64,000 bases of DNA from Arcanobacterium phocae (GCF_018913465.1 NZ_JABAPM010000003.1:248001-312000); one strand, 5' to 3'. Numbered from the stretch's first letter, positions 26,931 to 37,695 are shown. A program made the numbers and translations. Notes: generated from the sequence alone by a model not told the origin.

Positions 26931-27332
26931 GTGGTTTATATCGTCTACTTTTCATCGACGACGGAAAATACGAAACGTTTTGTTGAAAAGTTAGGATTTC
27001 GTGCCGATCGGATTCCGCTCAGAACCAGTGACGAGCCATTAGTCGTCGAAGATGATTACGTGCTTATCGTGCCGACTTATGGCGGTGGAAACGATCGAGG
27101 CGCAGTTCCGAAACAAGTAATTAAGTTTTTGAATAATGAGCAGAACCGCTCACATATCCGTGGTGTGGTTTCCGGTGGAAACACTAATTTTGGGGAAGCA
27201 TATGGTTTAGCAGGGGACATTATCTCTGCCAAGACTCATGTGCCGCACATGTATCGGTTTGAAATGCTGGGTACCCCAGTTGATGTAGAAAAATTGCGTG
27301 AGGGATTAAATCAATGGTGGAACAAGTCATGA
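26931..27332 (+). CDS. nrdI: Flavodoxin-like NrdI
   Basis: A 133-residue flavoprotein that supplies oxidant to assemble the dimanganese-tyrosyl cofactor of NrdF. It has [18 protein letters not shown] for FMN phosphate binding, PTYGGG and [16 protein letters not shown]. It starts with GTG at 26931, with a weak GGGG site. Stop overlaps the nrdE start by four bases. Confidence 0.94.
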   Translation: MVYIVYFSSTTENTKRFVEKLGFRADRIPLRTSDEPLVVEDDYVLIVPTYGGGNDRGAVPKQVIKFLNNEQNRSHIRGVVSGGNTNFGEAYGLAGDIISAKTHVPHMYRFEMLGTPVDVEKLREGLNQWWNKS

Positions 27333-29449
27333 CGGACAAGGCTGAAGGTATGGATTTTCATGCGCTGAATGCGCAACTCAACCTTTATGACGCGGAAGGC
27401 AAGATCCAATTCGATGCAGATCGTGAGGCGGCCCGTCAGTACTTCCTCCAGCATGTCAATAAGAATACGATCGTATTTGATTCAATCGAAGAAAAGATTT
27501 CCTATCTGATTGACGAAGGCTACTATGAGCCAGAAGTCTTTACCGCTTATGATATGGCGTTTGTTAAGAGTCTTTACAAACGCGCGTATGCCCACGAATT
27601 TCGATTTGCTACATTCTTAGGTGCGTTCAAATATTACACGTCGTACACGCTGAAAACGTTCGACGGTAAACGCTACCTAGAACGTTTTGAGGATCGGGCA
27701 GTCATGGTTGCGCTGACGCTTGCTGCCGGTGATACTACCCTTGCTGAGCAGATTGTCGACGAGATTCTTACCGGCCGATTCCAACCAGCTACCCCAACAT
27801 TCTTGAACGCTGGAAAGAAAGCGCGTGGCGAACTCGTATCATGTTTCTTGTTGCGTGTTGAAGACAATATGGAATCAATTTCGCGCGGTATTAATTCTGC
27901 ACTTCAACTATCGAAGCGTGGTGGCGGGGTAGCGCTGAATCTGTCGAATATCCGCGAGCTGGGTGCTCCGATTAAGCGCATTGAAAACCAGTCTTCTGGT
28001 GTTAATCCGGTTATGAAACTGCTTGAAGATGCATTCTCTTACGCTAACCAATTGGGTGCACGGCAAGGGGCTGGAGCCGTCTATCTACATGCTCATCACC
28101 CGGATATCTTGCGGTTCTTGGATACCAAGCGCGAGAATGCGGACGAAAAGATTCGTATTAAGACGCTCTCGTTAGGCGTTGTTATTCCAGATATTACGTT
28201 TGAACTGGCGAAAAAGAACGCGGATATGTATCTGTTTTCGCCGTACGACGTCGAACGGGTCTACGGGGTGCCGTTCACCGAAATCTCGGTGTCGGAAAAG
28301 TATGATGAACTGGTTGCCGATGAGCGCATCCGTAAGTCCAAGATCAACGCCCGTCAGTTCTTCCAGACCCTAGCGGAAATCCAGTTTGAATCCGGATACC
28401 CGTACATTGTTTACGAAGACACGGTTAATCGAGCCAACCCGATCGATGGCCGCATCACGATGTCGAATCTGTGTTCGGAAATTCTGCAGGTCTCTGAACC
28501 GTCAACGTACAATCCAGACCTGTCCTACGAGCATATCGGCAAGGATATTTCGTGCAACCTAGGATCGCTCAATATTGCCAAGACAATGGATTCGCCGGAC
28601 TTCGGACGCAGCGTCGAAACAGCAATCCGAGCATTAACCGCAGTTTCTGATCAAACCGATATCACCTCGGTACCATCAATTGCACGTGGTAACGATATGT
28701 CGCACGCGATCGGGCTCGGCCAGATGAACCTGCATGGTTATTTAGGGCGTGAACGAATCTTCTATGGTTCCGAAGAAGCTCTGGACTTCACCAACATGTA
28801 TTTTTACACCGTGGCATATCATGCGATCCGTGCGTCGATGACCATTGCCCGTGAGCGTGGACAGCAATTCGAAGGATTTGACCGTTCCGCCTACGCTGAC
28901 GGCTCCTATTTCACGAAATATATTGTGCAGGAGTGGGCGCCGAAAACTCAGCGCGTACGCGAACTGTTCGCTAACACGCATATTCCAACCCAGGCAGACT
29001 GGCAGCAACTACGAGATGACGTGGTTCGCTACGGCATGTACAACCAGAACCTGCAAGCCGTTCCACCAACTGGTTCGATTTCGTATATCAACCATTCGAC
29101 GTCGTCGATCCACCCGATCGTGTCAAAGATCGAAATCCGTAAAGAGGGCAAGCTTGGGCGCGTGTACTATCCGGCCGCTTACCTCACGAACGACAACCTG
29201 GAATACTTCCAAGACGCCTACGAAATCGGGCCGAAGGCCATTATCGATACGTATGCAGAAGCAACCCAGCATGTCGATCAAGGGCTGTCGCTGACCCTGT
29301 TCTATCCAGACACGGTCACTACTCGTGACGTGAACAAGTCCTATATATATGCGTGGCGAAAAGGCATCAAGTCGCTGTACTACATGCGTATTCGGCAAGC
29401 TGCACTGGAAGGAACTGCAGTCGAAGGCTGCGTCTCCTGTATGCTCTAA
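27329..29449 (+). CDS. nrdE: Class Ib ribonucleoside-diphosphate reductase alpha subunit
   Basis: The catalytic subunit that reduces ribonucleoside diphosphates. About 706 residues, with STPTFLNAG-like [20 protein letters not shown] bearing an active-site cysteine, SNLCSEILQ with the Asn-x-Cys-x-Glu radical motif, the second redox cysteine in [11 protein letters not shown], the tyrosine region near the C-terminus and the terminal CVSC pair reached by NrdH. The ATG at 27329 overlaps the nrdI stop as ATGA and has GGTGGA upstream; a start at 27314 is possible but less likely. Confidence 0.96.
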   Translation: MTDKAEGMDFHALNAQLNLYDAEGKIQFDADREAARQYFLQHVNKNTIVFDSIEEKISYLIDEGYYEPEVFTAYDMAFVKSLYKRAYAHEFRFATFLGAFKYYTSYTLKTFDGKRYLERFEDRAVMVALTLAAGDTTLAEQIVDEILTGRFQPATPTFLNAGKKARGELVSCFLLRVEDNMESISRGINSALQLSKRGGGVALNLSNIRELGAPIKRIENQSSGVNPVMKLLEDAFSYANQLGARQGAGAVYLHAHHPDILRFLDTKRENADEKIRIKTLSLGVVIPDITFELAKKNADMYLFSPYDVERVYGVPFTEISVSEKYDELVADERIRKSKINARQFFQTLAEIQFESGYPYIVYEDTVNRANPIDGRITMSNLCSEILQVSEPSTYNPDLSYEHIGKDISCNLGSLNIAKTMDSPDFGRSVETAIRALTAVSDQTDITSVPSIARGNDMSHAIGLGQMNLHGYLGRERIFYGSEEALDFTNMYFYTVAYHAIRASMTIARERGQQFEGFDRSAYADGSYFTKYIVQEWAPKTQRVRELFANTHIPTQADWQQLRDDVVRYGMYNQNLQAVPPTGSISYINHSTSSIHPIVSKIEIRKEGKLGRVYYPAAYLTNDNLEYFQDAYEIGPKAIIDTYAEATQHVDQGLSLTLFYPDTVTTRDVNKSYIYAWRKGIKSLYYMRIRQAALEGTAVEGCVSCML

Positions 29450-29460
29450 ATCTAGCTACC

Positions 29461-29500
29461 CAGCGGGCTGCACGTTTACATCGTAAACAGCAGCCCGCTG
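29461..29500. terminator. Hairpin between nrdE and the convergent acyltransferase gene
   Basis: An 11-base-pair outer stem (29461-29471 with 29490-29500) encloses a second 6-base-pair stem (29474-29479 with 29483-29488). It begins 12 bases after nrdE and overlaps the last codons of the convergent gene. No T tract. Confidence 0.5.
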
Positions 29501-30636
29501 CGCCATGCCAGCCACTCCAACGGGCCACGGGAAAACTTGAGTTTCCATAGCGACGCAACCAACATCGTCGTCGCCGCAATAGTAATAAACGGCAACAACG
29601 TCAATGCTTCTTCAGCGTCCGGGACAACATAGATCACCACAACGTGGGCGCAGTAACTCGTCAGTGGCATCGACCCCATCGCCGCCAACGGATACAACAC
29701 GTGGCGCGCGGTCGAACCAATCAACAAGCAGGCGCCTAAGACTGCGATCGCAAAGCCACCCGAACCAATCGTTTCCAGCAACATTCCACTATGCGGTTCA
29801 GCAGAGAAAAATTCACCAACCGACGGGAACACCCAGCCGATAGACCCCGACAAGGAACGCTCACCACCTTCGCGCGCCAAGAGTGAGTTAATCGGGTCCC
29901 ACGGCATATGCTGTGGGATAGTATTTTCGCCACCAGTAGCTAGATAGGACAACCCGTACCCGCCGATTGCCAACACTAATCCACCTGCCAAGAGCCGTAA
30001 CTGTCGTACCCGATTGAGGAGGTCGCTGCGGCCAATCGCCAGCCCAGCAATCACAAACACGCCGTACTGCAAGCCCGGATAGGTTCCGGAAATCATGACG
30101 GCAAAAAATGCCGAGTTAGGGTCCGCACCAACAAACAATCCACTCGCTGCCATTGCTGACTTAACCACAATCAACAGGAGCGGTCCCGCGACTGCTGCAA
30201 TCCCGGCAGCCCACACCAGCGTGCGGACGGGCAGCGATGTGAGTGGCAACGCCAGCATCAACCAAAAACCGTAAAAGCCAAGAATCACCACCACCGGGGT
30301 ATTCAAAGAACTCAACAAGCTTCCGAGGAAAAACAGAAGCAACGCTCGGCCCACAATCCGCAACCGCGCCGCCTTCATCTGCTCGCCGATATAAGGCTCT
30401 TGCCGGCCCGTCATTAACGCCACCGACACCCCAGCCAATAGCGCAAACAACACCGCAGACCGGCCATCAGGTATTTGGGCTAGCCAACCATCGAAAAAAC
30501 CATAGGGTTCATACGCTGTGGTGTGCGCCCAAAACATGCCTAAAATCGCTAAGCCACGAGCTAAATCCAGTCCACCAATTCGGGAGGATTGGCGAGCTGA
30601 AGCGGAAAATGTAGGGGTGGTGTTCGTCGTCGTCAT
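29476..30636 (-). CDS. Acyltransferase-like polytopic membrane protein (DUF1624/DUF418-type)
   Basis: A 386-residue membrane protein with about ten hydrophobic segments. RIGGLDLARGLAILGMFWAH at about 20-40 is the landmark of the heparan-alpha-glucosaminide acetyltransferase-like and DUF418 families, with the conserved Asp-x-x-R-G. The C-terminal TSYCAHVVVIYV matches the last conserved helix. Such proteins are thought to move acyl groups across the membrane onto sugars; the substrate is unknown here. It lies on the opposite strand and splits nrdHIE from nrdF. Confidence 0.78.
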   Translation of the reverse strand: MTTTNTTPTFSASARQSSRIGGLDLARGLAILGMFWAHTTAYEPYGFFDGWLAQIPDGRSAVLFALLAGVSVALMTGRQEPYIGEQMKAARLRIVGRALLLFFLGSLLSSLNTPVVVILGFYGFWLMLALPLTSLPVRTLVWAAGIAAVAGPLLLIVVKSAMAASGLFVGADPNSAFFAVMISGTYPGLQYGVFVIAGLAIGRSDLLNRVRQLRLLAGGLVLAIGGYGLSYLATGGENTIPQHMPWDPINSLLAREGGERSLSGSIGWVFPSVGEFFSAEPHSGMLLETIGSGGFAIAVLGACLLIGSTARHVLYPLAAMGSMPLTSYCAHVVVIYVVPDAEEALTLLPFITIAATTMLVASLWKLKFSRGPLEWLAWRSGLLFTM

Positions 30637-30694
30637 ACGTCACATAATAAACGCTGAGCGATGCCATTGGAAGTGACATCTGCCCATGAGATGA

Positions 30695-31699
<1,005 letters not shown>

Positions 31700-31714
31700 T
31701 CGCTGTCCGTCCGT

Positions 31715-31782
31715 ACAAAATCTCGGGATCCGGTACGGTAGTGCGCTATAGGGCACTGTTGTTCGGTATCCCGAGATTTTGT
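31715..31782. repeat. Palindromic repeat, copy 1
   Basis: A 68-base element with perfect 15-base-pair terminal arms (31715-31729 with 31768-31782) and an imperfect inner hairpin. It lies between nrdF and the phosphatase gene, so it may also act as a terminator. A diverged copy with the same ends (CAAAATCTCG and CGAGATTTTG) and the same CACTATAGG-type centre lies at 32897. Confidence 0.8.
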
Positions 31783-31823
31783 GTAGGTAAAAGATGGTTG
31801 CTGGCCGTATAAGAAGGAATGAT

Positions 31824-32393
31824 ATGAAGATTTTGGTTGTGTGTACCGGTAATATTTGCCGTTCACCGATGGGTGAGATTGTGTTGCGCCACTATGCGGA
31901 ACAGGCTGGGGTTGCCGGGGAAGTAACGTCCGCCGGGGTGTCTACTGAGGAAACTGGGAATCCGATTGATCGGCGGGCGCAGGCTGTGTTGCGAGAATTC
32001 GGCTATGAGGTCCCGCGCAAGCATTATGCTCACCAAGCCACCGCAGCCGAACTTTCGCAGGCAGATCTAGTTTTGGCGATGACGACGGGGCACGCCCGGG
32101 CATTGCGCCGGATGATGCTTGCTGCTGGGCTAGGAGAGGAGCATATCTCCCGGATTCACCTATGGCGCGAATTTGACGGAACTGTTCCGCCGGCTGACGC
32201 GGGGGCTTTTGGTCCAGGCGGTCCGCTTGAAGGCCAAGAAAAAGTTAAAGCTGGACGAGGTTCGGATTTTTATACGTCTAGCGGCGATTTGGATGTGCTC
32301 GATCCGTGGTTCGGGGATGCGTCAGGGTTTTATGACACGCTGGCAATGATCGAAGCGGGCGCTCGCGGGATTGTGACGTGGGTGAAGGGCTGA
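31824..32393 (+). CDS. Low molecular weight protein-tyrosine phosphatase
   Basis: A 189-residue phosphatase. The N-terminus MKILVVCTGNICRSPMGEIV holds the CX5R active site with the nucleophilic cysteine, and VLDPWFGDASGFYDTLAMI holds the general-acid aspartate. It is longer than most (about 155) because of an insert near 125-155 (Gly-rich, GPGGPLEGQE). It probably removes phosphate from tyrosine-phosphorylated proteins. The start at 31824 has AAGGA upstream; a frame from 31794 is unlikely. It lies between two palindromic repeats with the SprT gene. Confidence 0.9.
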   Translation: MKILVVCTGNICRSPMGEIVLRHYAEQAGVAGEVTSAGVSTEETGNPIDRRAQAVLREFGYEVPRKHYAHQATAAELSQADLVLAMTTGHARALRRMMLAAGLGEEHISRIHLWREFDGTVPPADAGAFGPGGPLEGQEKVKAGRGSDFYTSSGDLDVLDPWFGDASGFYDTLAMIEAGARGIVTWVKG

Positions 32394-32403
32394 GTCTAGC
32401 TGG

Positions 32404-32859
32404 CTAAGCCTCATTGTTTCGGCGGTGCCATACAAATTGGTACTCGGGTGAAAAACTTGGTTTACACCGGGCGCAACTCATGAGCCGGGTTGGCCGGCGG
32501 AAGCGTTCGATTGTGTGCCCAGCTGGGCAGGTTCCAATCCATGCTCCAGGAATATGGGGTGCATTGCTGAGCTGTGCATGTCCCGACCCGCCGATGCGGA
32601 TGCATACCTCACGCCAGTGCCGATCGTGGTGATGCTCTGGTCCGACCAAGGCGTGCGCGATTTCGTGCAATATAGTATCGCGGACAACCTGCTCATCGGC
32701 CGCTTCGGCGATTGCGCGGGACAATGTAATCTTTTTGTCTGCGAAGTGGGCGGCTCCTGCCCTGCGCTTGGCACGATCAAAGGCAAAAGACCAGTCGGTC
32801 AGGCCGTGAGCCGCCAGTAAATCTTGTGCAAGTGCGCGCGCTTTTTCGATATCCACCAT
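32404..32859 (-). CDS. SprT-like zinc metallopeptidase domain protein
   Basis: A 151-residue SprT-like protein. Metal-binding HEIAHALVG (HExxH), followed by H-H-H-D-R-H-W, then a zinc ribbon-like C-terminus with CPAGH and SCARCKP. SprT-like proteins in bacteria are of uncertain role; eukaryotic Spartan cuts DNA-protein crosslinks. Convergent with the phosphatase gene. Confidence 0.88.
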   Translation of the reverse strand: MVDIEKARALAQDLLAAHGLTDWSFAFDRAKRRAGAAHFADKKITLSRAIAEAADEQVVRDTILHEIAHALVGPEHHHDRHWREVCIRIGGSGHAQLSNAPHIPGAWIGTCPAGHTIERFRRPTRLMSCARCKPSFSPEYQFVWHRRNNEA

Positions 32860-32896
32860 CCTATGGTATCGATGTTGCTGGCAGACTGTGCACGTT

Positions 32897-32962
32897 CAAA
32901 ATCTCGAGATCCAGCACGGTAGCACACTATAGGGGACTACCGTCTCGTTGAGCGAGATTTTG
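32897..32962. repeat. Palindromic repeat, copy 2
   Basis: A 66-base element with ten-base-pair terminal arms (32897-32906 with 32953-32962) and an inner 7-base-pair stem (32916-32922 with 32937-32943). It aligns along its length with the element at 31715. Inner arms differ by paired changes, so the fold is conserved better than the sequence. Confidence 0.78.
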
Positions 32963-33056
32963 TGCGAATGAACCTCGACCGGCTCACGGCAAAAGTCCTA
33001 TTGACTCGCAGAACGGTATGGGGAGGTAGTGTCGAGCCGAATGCTAGAGTGTCGGT

Positions 33057-34001
33057 ATGGTTTTTCATATTATTTTGCCTGAAGACTGGAAGCTCGCCGT
33101 AGAAAATGGAACCTATACGCAATCAACACGCGGATGTGACATTAAGTCTGTGGGCTATGTGCATGCCAGCGGTTCGCTCAAGCAAGTCATTGCCGTCGCA
33201 GAACGTTTGTATTCGGACCGTGCGGACGCGTTCGTCATCGACATTGATGATAGTGAACTGCATCAGGCTGGTTACGAGATTCGTTACGAGCCAGGGGATC
33301 CCGACAATCCACAATCCGAAAAATTCCCACACATTTATGGGGGTGAACTTCCGGTAGGCTTTCTGAAACCGGCGGCAGATTTCGCGGGTGATCCGCGGAT
33401 TTTGCGCGAAGATTCGCCAGAGGTTCATCAGCTCAATCAAGCAGGTTGGACGGTTGGTTCGACGTCGTGGGGTGCGCGCCTTTTTCTCGACGACGACGCT
33501 GATTTATCGTCTTATCATCGATATGTTGATGATACTGTCCGGGCTGGATTTCAGATCCGCGAACTGACTGGTGATGATCTCACTGAGCTCTATACGCTTG
33601 ACCGATTAGTTGCTCCGGATTTTCCATCCACTCCGGCGTCTCATCACGAGCCGTTGCCAGACAATTTTGACGTTAACATTGCTGATCACAATGCCCGGGC
33701 ATGGGGTGCGTTTAAGGGTGACCAGCTGGTTGGTTTCAGTATTGTGTTTGATGCTGGGGGACGCTGGGAAGTAGACCGAACAAGTGTTCACCCAGATTAT
33801 CGACGGCGAGGCGTGGCAAAAGCAATGAAATCCGCTTCGGTTCTTGAAACATATGCCAGTGGTGTACGTCAGTGGGGGACTGGTGGGGCGAGCATTAATC
33901 AAGCTTCGCTACGAATGAATAAAGCATTGGGGTTCGTTCTCGAACCATTGTGGCTGACGATGTATCCGCCGCTAACTGTTGGGCAGCTTCTAGCGCAATG
34001 A
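33057..34001 (+). CDS. DUF952 domain fused to GNAT acetyltransferase
   Basis: A 314-residue two-domain protein. Residues 1-105 fit DUF952, with FHIILPEDWKLAV, YVHASGSLKQV and FPHIYGGELPVG. Residues 165-310 are a GNAT N-acetyltransferase with acetyl-CoA loop VHPDYRRRGVAKAMK. Substrates are unknown. The ATG at 33057 lacks a clear ribosome site, so the start is a guess, though the DUF952 domain begins right there. Confidence 0.8.
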   Translation: MVFHIILPEDWKLAVENGTYTQSTRGCDIKSVGYVHASGSLKQVIAVAERLYSDRADAFVIDIDDSELHQAGYEIRYEPGDPDNPQSEKFPHIYGGELPVGFLKPAADFAGDPRILREDSPEVHQLNQAGWTVGSTSWGARLFLDDDADLSSYHRYVDDTVRAGFQIRELTGDDLTELYTLDRLVAPDFPSTPASHHEPLPDNFDVNIADHNARAWGAFKGDQLVGFSIVFDAGGRWEVDRTSVHPDYRRRGVAKAMKSASVLETYASGVRQWGTGGASINQASLRMNKALGFVLEPLWLTMYPPLTVGQLLAQ

Positions 34002-34048
34002 ATAAGCGAGCGTTGAAGTGCGCAGCAAAGGATGTCGGAGTGGGAGGA

Positions 34049-34054
34049 TATAAT
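34049..34054 (+). promoter_or_regulatory. TATAAT -10 box, possibly leaderless promoter
   Basis: An exact TATAAT ends seven bases before the ATG at 34062. Transcription would begin at or next to the start codon, giving a leaderless mRNA, which is common in actinobacteria. No good -35 is at the right distance. The GGAGG at 34043 is 14 bases from the ATG, too far for a normal ribosome site. Confidence 0.45.
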
Positions 34055-34061
34055 AAACACT

Positions 34062-34748
34062 ATGTCTGGAACTGATCTGATTTTGCGAATGAGTCGTGCC
34101 GCCGTGCCGGCAAACCGGCCTATCGATATTGCTCGTCGTATTAGTGCAGCTATTATGATGGGATTTTTGTTTGGTGCAGTAGTTGGAATGCTGTTGTTTA
34201 TTGACGAAGTTCCCTTAGCGCGGATGGTCTACGTGCTTATTCCAACTGCGATACTTGGCGTCATAGTCTACATTTGTTGGCGAATTTGGCAGACGTCACG
34301 TATTGAGCCAACTGCGGTAGTTGCGCGTGTCCTGGGAACAACCGAATCAACCCTGGGGCGTGAAGTCCGTACCGGCGGCCGGCGTGGAATCCTTGTTCCG
34401 GTAGTGGCGATGCCCGTTGATGGTGGGCCATCATTCCGATCGATGGTGACGATTCAGGCGCAGTCGGGGCGGGACGTCGTTGAACCACCCGTTGGAACGC
34501 TATTGCCACTATTCCAACCAGAACCTGGAATCGGCCGCCTAGTGGAAGGCGAAGCTACGGCTGAGCAGCAAGAACTTATGGATAAACTTGCCAAGCGCCC
34601 GCGAATACTCGCTAACAAGGCTGAAATTCTGCCTATCCGGCGCGGCCCACTAGAACGTACCCCGCGCACAGCCGCCATCCAATGGTGGGCCAGTGCCGGC
34701 ACTGCCGCGTTCCTAGCGATGGTGTTCGTCGGCTCGTTGCGCGGGTAG
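34062..34748 (+). CDS. Hypothetical membrane protein with three helices
   Basis: A 228-residue protein with two close membrane helices near the N-terminus (AAIMMGFLFGAVVGMLLFID and VLIPTAILGVIVYICWRIW), a soluble central region of about 120 residues and a C-terminal helix (AGTAAFLAMVFVGSLRG). The middle contains a small-barrel-like stretch (TGGRRGILVPVVAMPV). I recognise no family. Start chosen at 34062, after TATAAT; an earlier ATG at 34032 has a poorly spaced GG. Confidence 0.72.
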   Translation: MSGTDLILRMSRAAVPANRPIDIARRISAAIMMGFLFGAVVGMLLFIDEVPLARMVYVLIPTAILGVIVYICWRIWQTSRIEPTAVVARVLGTTESTLGREVRTGGRRGILVPVVAMPVDGGPSFRSMVTIQAQSGRDVVEPPVGTLLPLFQPEPGIGRLVEGEATAEQQELMDKLAKRPRILANKAEILPIRRGPLERTPRTAAIQWWASAGTAAFLAMVFVGSLRG

Positions 34749-34758
34749 TCACGAGTAA

Positions 34759-35526
34759 TTACACCACGCGGGTGAAGAACTCCTTTGCGCGCGCACTTTG
34801 AGGACGCTCGAAAACATCGTCTGGGGAACCGGATTCGATAATCTTGCCGTCGTCCATGACGATCACCTGGTCAGATACTTCGCGGGCGAACCCCATTTCG
34901 TGCGTGACCACAACCATCGTCATGCCTTCAGCTGCCAAATCCTGCATAACGGAAAGAACTTCGCCCACCAACTCCGGATCCAGTGCCGACGTCGGCTCAT
35001 CGAACAACATCAACTCTGGCTCCATCGCCAACGCGCGCGCAATCGCCACACGCTGCTGCTGACCACCAGAGAGCTCCGCCGGATAATGATCCATGCGGTC
35101 TGCCAACCCAACCCGGTCAAGTAGCTTCTTCGCCTGCTCCCGCGCCTGCTCAACAGATTTGCCAAGAACATGAACCGGCGCTTCCATCACGTTCTCCAAC
35201 GCTGTCTTATGCGGGAACAGATTAAAGCGTTGGAACACCATGCCGATCTTGGCACGCTGCGCGGCCGCCTCTTTCGCCGTCAGCTCATACAGCTTGCCGT
35301 CTTTTTCCCGGAAACCCATCAGCGTTCCATCAACATGAATCGATCCGGCCTGAATAGTCTCCAGCAGATTAATGCACCGTAGCATCGTCGACTTACCAGA
35401 CCCAGACGGGCCCAGAATCGAGGTGACCGTGCCCGGCTGGACAGTAAACGAAACGCCTTTGAGAACATGCAGATCTCCGAAGAACTTATGAACGTCACTA
35501 ACGCTGACTTTGGGGAGTTGACTCAT
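34759..35526 (-). CDS. Polar amino-acid ABC transporter ATPase
   Basis: A 255-residue GlnQ/ArtP-like ATPase. Walker [11 protein letters not shown]-loop [12 protein letters not shown], signature [15 protein letters not shown], Walker [15 protein letters not shown] and H-loop [10 protein letters not shown] are all intact. It powers the permease and binding protein encoded upstream in the same unit. Its start overlaps no gene, and GAAATAATCA... upstream gives only a weak ribosome site. Confidence 0.94.
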   Translation of the reverse strand: MSQLPKVSVSDVHKFFGDLHVLKGVSFTVQPGTVTSILGPSGSGKSTMLRCINLLETIQAGSIHVDGTLMGFREKDGKLYELTAKEAAAQRAKIGMVFQRFNLFPHKTALENVMEAPVHVLGKSVEQAREQAKKLLDRVGLADRMDHYPAELSGGQQQRVAIARALAMEPELMLFDEPTSALDPELVGEVLSVMQDLAAEGMTMVVVTHEMGFAREVSDQVIVMDDGKIIESGSPDDVFERPQSARAKEFFTRVV

Positions 35527-35583
35527 TGTAATAATCCTGAAATAACAGTTGGCTTATAGAAAAGGACAGAGAAACAGCCCCAA

Positions 35584-36558
35584 TCACGGAGTGTACTCCA
35601 CGAACGGATCGTCCATAGTCGTTTGCGACGCATTGATCGCAGCCTGGCGGCCAGCACGAGTTTTCTTCGCACCGCGGCCATTCGATGCGGCCGAATCGTC
35701 AGCCGAACCGCGCCCGTAGAATTTCTCCACATAATACTGGCCAACCATCAACACCGACGTGATTGACAGATACCAGATCGCTGCCACCAGCAAGAACGGA
35801 ATCGGCTGGAAAGAAGAGAAGCCACTCGCGTTAGTTACATGGGTGAGCTCTAGGGACAGTGGCACCGCCGTCACCAACGACGTCGTCTTCAGCATCGAAA
35901 TCGTCTCATTGCCTGTTGGTGGAACAATCACACGCATCGCCTGCGGCAAAATAATCCGCCGCATAATCATGCCACTGCTCATGCCCAACGCCTTCGCGGC
36001 TTCCTCTTGGCCTGGATCCACCGAGTTCAAACCCGACCGGACGATCTCCGCCAAGTACGCGCCTTCGTTGATGCCAAGCCCAAGCACGGCGAACAAGAAC
36101 ATCGTGTATTGCCGTTCTGCAAAAATGGAATTCGGTGCGAAGGTGAAGAAATCTATCACGTGCGGAATGCCGACCGTGATCGTTGGGAACAGTGTTCCGA
36201 TCAGTCCCCAGAAAATCAGCTGGGTGTAGATCGGGGTGCCACGGAAGAACCAGATGTATCCAGTTGCTACCGACCGCAACACCGGATTATCCGACCGCCG
36301 CATAATTGCCATCGTCACTGCCAGGAGAATACCTAACGCCATCGCGGCCACGGTCAACGCCAGCGTCCACGCCACACCTTTCAGGATCTGCATCTTGAAG
36401 AGGTTATCCCACACCACGCTCCACTGGAATTGTGGATTCGTGATGAGCTGGTTGAGGATCGCGTAGGCGATGACGGCGACGATCGCTGCTGAAATCCAGC
36501 GCCCCCAATGGCGGACGGGGACTGCGTGGATCAATTCCGGAGTGTTCTGTGACGGCAT
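35584..36558 (-). CDS. Polar amino-acid ABC transporter permease
   Basis: A 324-residue inner-membrane permease of the HisM/GlnP type. About six hydrophobic segments; the EAA loop is EEAAKALGMSSGMIMRRIIL (with conserved G). TGYIWFFRGTPIYTQL is the usual segment before. A hydrophilic C-terminal extension of about 50 residues is longer than normal. One permease gene suggests a homodimer. Confidence 0.93.
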   Translation of the reverse strand: MPSQNTPELIHAVPVRHWGRWISAAIVAVIAYAILNQLITNPQFQWSVVWDNLFKMQILKGVAWTLALTVAAMALGILLAVTMAIMRRSDNPVLRSVATGYIWFFRGTPIYTQLIFWGLIGTLFPTITVGIPHVIDFFTFAPNSIFAERQYTMFLFAVLGLGINEGAYLAEIVRSGLNSVDPGQEEAAKALGMSSGMIMRRIILPQAMRVIVPPTGNETISMLKTTSLVTAVPLSLELTHVTNASGFSSFQPIPFLLVAAIWYLSITSVLMVGQYYVEKFYGRGSADDSAASNGRGAKKTRAGRQAAINASQTTMDDPFVEYTP

Positions 36559-36580
36559 GATTCGTCCTGGCTAGTGAATG

Positions 36581-37498
36581 TTATTTGGCTGGGTTGAGGG
36601 TAACAGAGGTGGCAACGCCATCCTTGATTCCCCAGGTTTCGAAGATCTTGGCGAGGTCGCCGGTGTCGATGAGGTGCTGGAGGGCCTTGTCGATAGCTTC
36701 GGTGGTTGGGTCGCCCTTCGGGGTTGCGATTGCGAGGCCGACGACGTCGATTGGTTTGCCGATCTTTTCAATCTGCTTGTTGGTCTGCAAAATAGCGAAG
36801 TCAATAACTGGGGTGTCCGCAAACATGGCGTCGAGCTGGCCTTGGGCTAGTTCGAGGCTGATCCGTGGCTGCTCGGACTGCCGTTGGATCTGAACAGGCT
36901 TGTCTTTGCAGTCGGTGGTGTTTAGTTCGGTTAAGTATTCGTCTTGTGCGGTGCCGGTTTGAACGCCGACTACCTTGCCGCACACGTCTGCCGGATCAAA
37001 CTTCTTTGGGTTGCCAGCTGGGACTGCCCACTGCAAACCCGCTTCATAGTACTGAGTCAAATCAACGGCTTCTTGGCGTTCTGGGTTTACCGAAATTGCA
37101 GCAATACCAGCTTCATAGGTTTTCCCGATGCCTGGGATAACCGCGGCAAACTCAGCGTTTTCCATGGTGACTTCGAGGCCAAGGACCTTACCGAGTGCGT
37201 TGGCTAGGTCAACGTCGAAGCCTTGCATGGTGGTGCCGTCTTCAGCATAGAATTCTGCCGGAGCGTAGAACGCGTTAGTGCCGATGGTGAGTTTTCCATC
37301 CTTGGTGACGGATTCTGGCAGTAGTGCTGCGATGTCATCAACTTTTTCAATGTGGGATACATCGGTTGCGCGAACGTCGCCGGAAGTAGCTGCGGCGTCG
37401 GTGGCATCGGTGGTGGATGACGTTCCGGCGTCGGAGCCACAAGCGCCCAGGGTGAACAGAAGTGCCGCTGCGGCAGCGGTGAATTTCAGGGTTTTCAT
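36581..37498 (-). CDS. Amino-acid ABC transporter substrate-binding lipoprotein
   Basis: A family 3 solute-binding protein of 305 residues with a lipoprotein signal peptide (MKTLKFTAAAAALLFTLGAC, lipidated C20). The mature part has KLTIGTNAFYAPAEF, GFDVDLANALGKVLG, the NPERQEAVDLT motif and VQTGTAQDEYL. It would bind a polar amino acid; which one is unclear. The start at 37498 with AGGAGAAACC is certain; a frame reaching 37645 is spurious. It is the first gene of the ABC operon. Confidence 0.93.
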   Translation of the reverse strand: MKTLKFTAAAAALLFTLGACGSDAGTSSTTDATDAAATSGDVRATDVSHIEKVDDIAALLPESVTKDGKLTIGTNAFYAPAEFYAEDGTTMQGFDVDLANALGKVLGLEVTMENAEFAAVIPGIGKTYEAGIAAISVNPERQEAVDLTQYYEAGLQWAVPAGNPKKFDPADVCGKVVGVQTGTAQDEYLTELNTTDCKDKPVQIQRQSEQPRISLELAQGQLDAMFADTPVIDFAILQTNKQIEKIGKPIDVVGLAIATPKGDPTTEAIDKALQHLIDTGDLAKIFETWGIKDGVATSVTLNPAK

Positions 37499-37634
37499 GG
37501 TTTCTCCTCGCGGATGGATTTTTCGGGTGGCACTACGCCAATAATGAAAGTATATACGGTTGAATGTATAGTTATACAATTTTTGGTGGGTAAGATAGGG
37601 CACAGTTGGAGATTCGGCTATGTAGGCGTCAGGC

Positions 37635-37695
37635 AAACTCGGCAAAAGCGCAAACCTACACGTATATGGCCGAGGTTTGCGCTATTGCCGAGTTT
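37635..37695. repeat. Long inverted repeat downstream of hrpA
   Basis: Arms of 23 bases with one A-A mismatch (37635-37657 with 37673-37695) around a 15-base loop. It lies 18 bases beyond the hrpA stop and may end hrpA transcripts, but no T tract follows. The rest of the 214-base gap holds the promoter of the ABC operon; nothing else was seen. Confidence 0.6.

Noticed and set aside
31715-32962. CRISPR-like repeat pair
   Set aside because: Only two diverged palindromic copies more than 1 kb apart with genes between; no spacers or cas genes.
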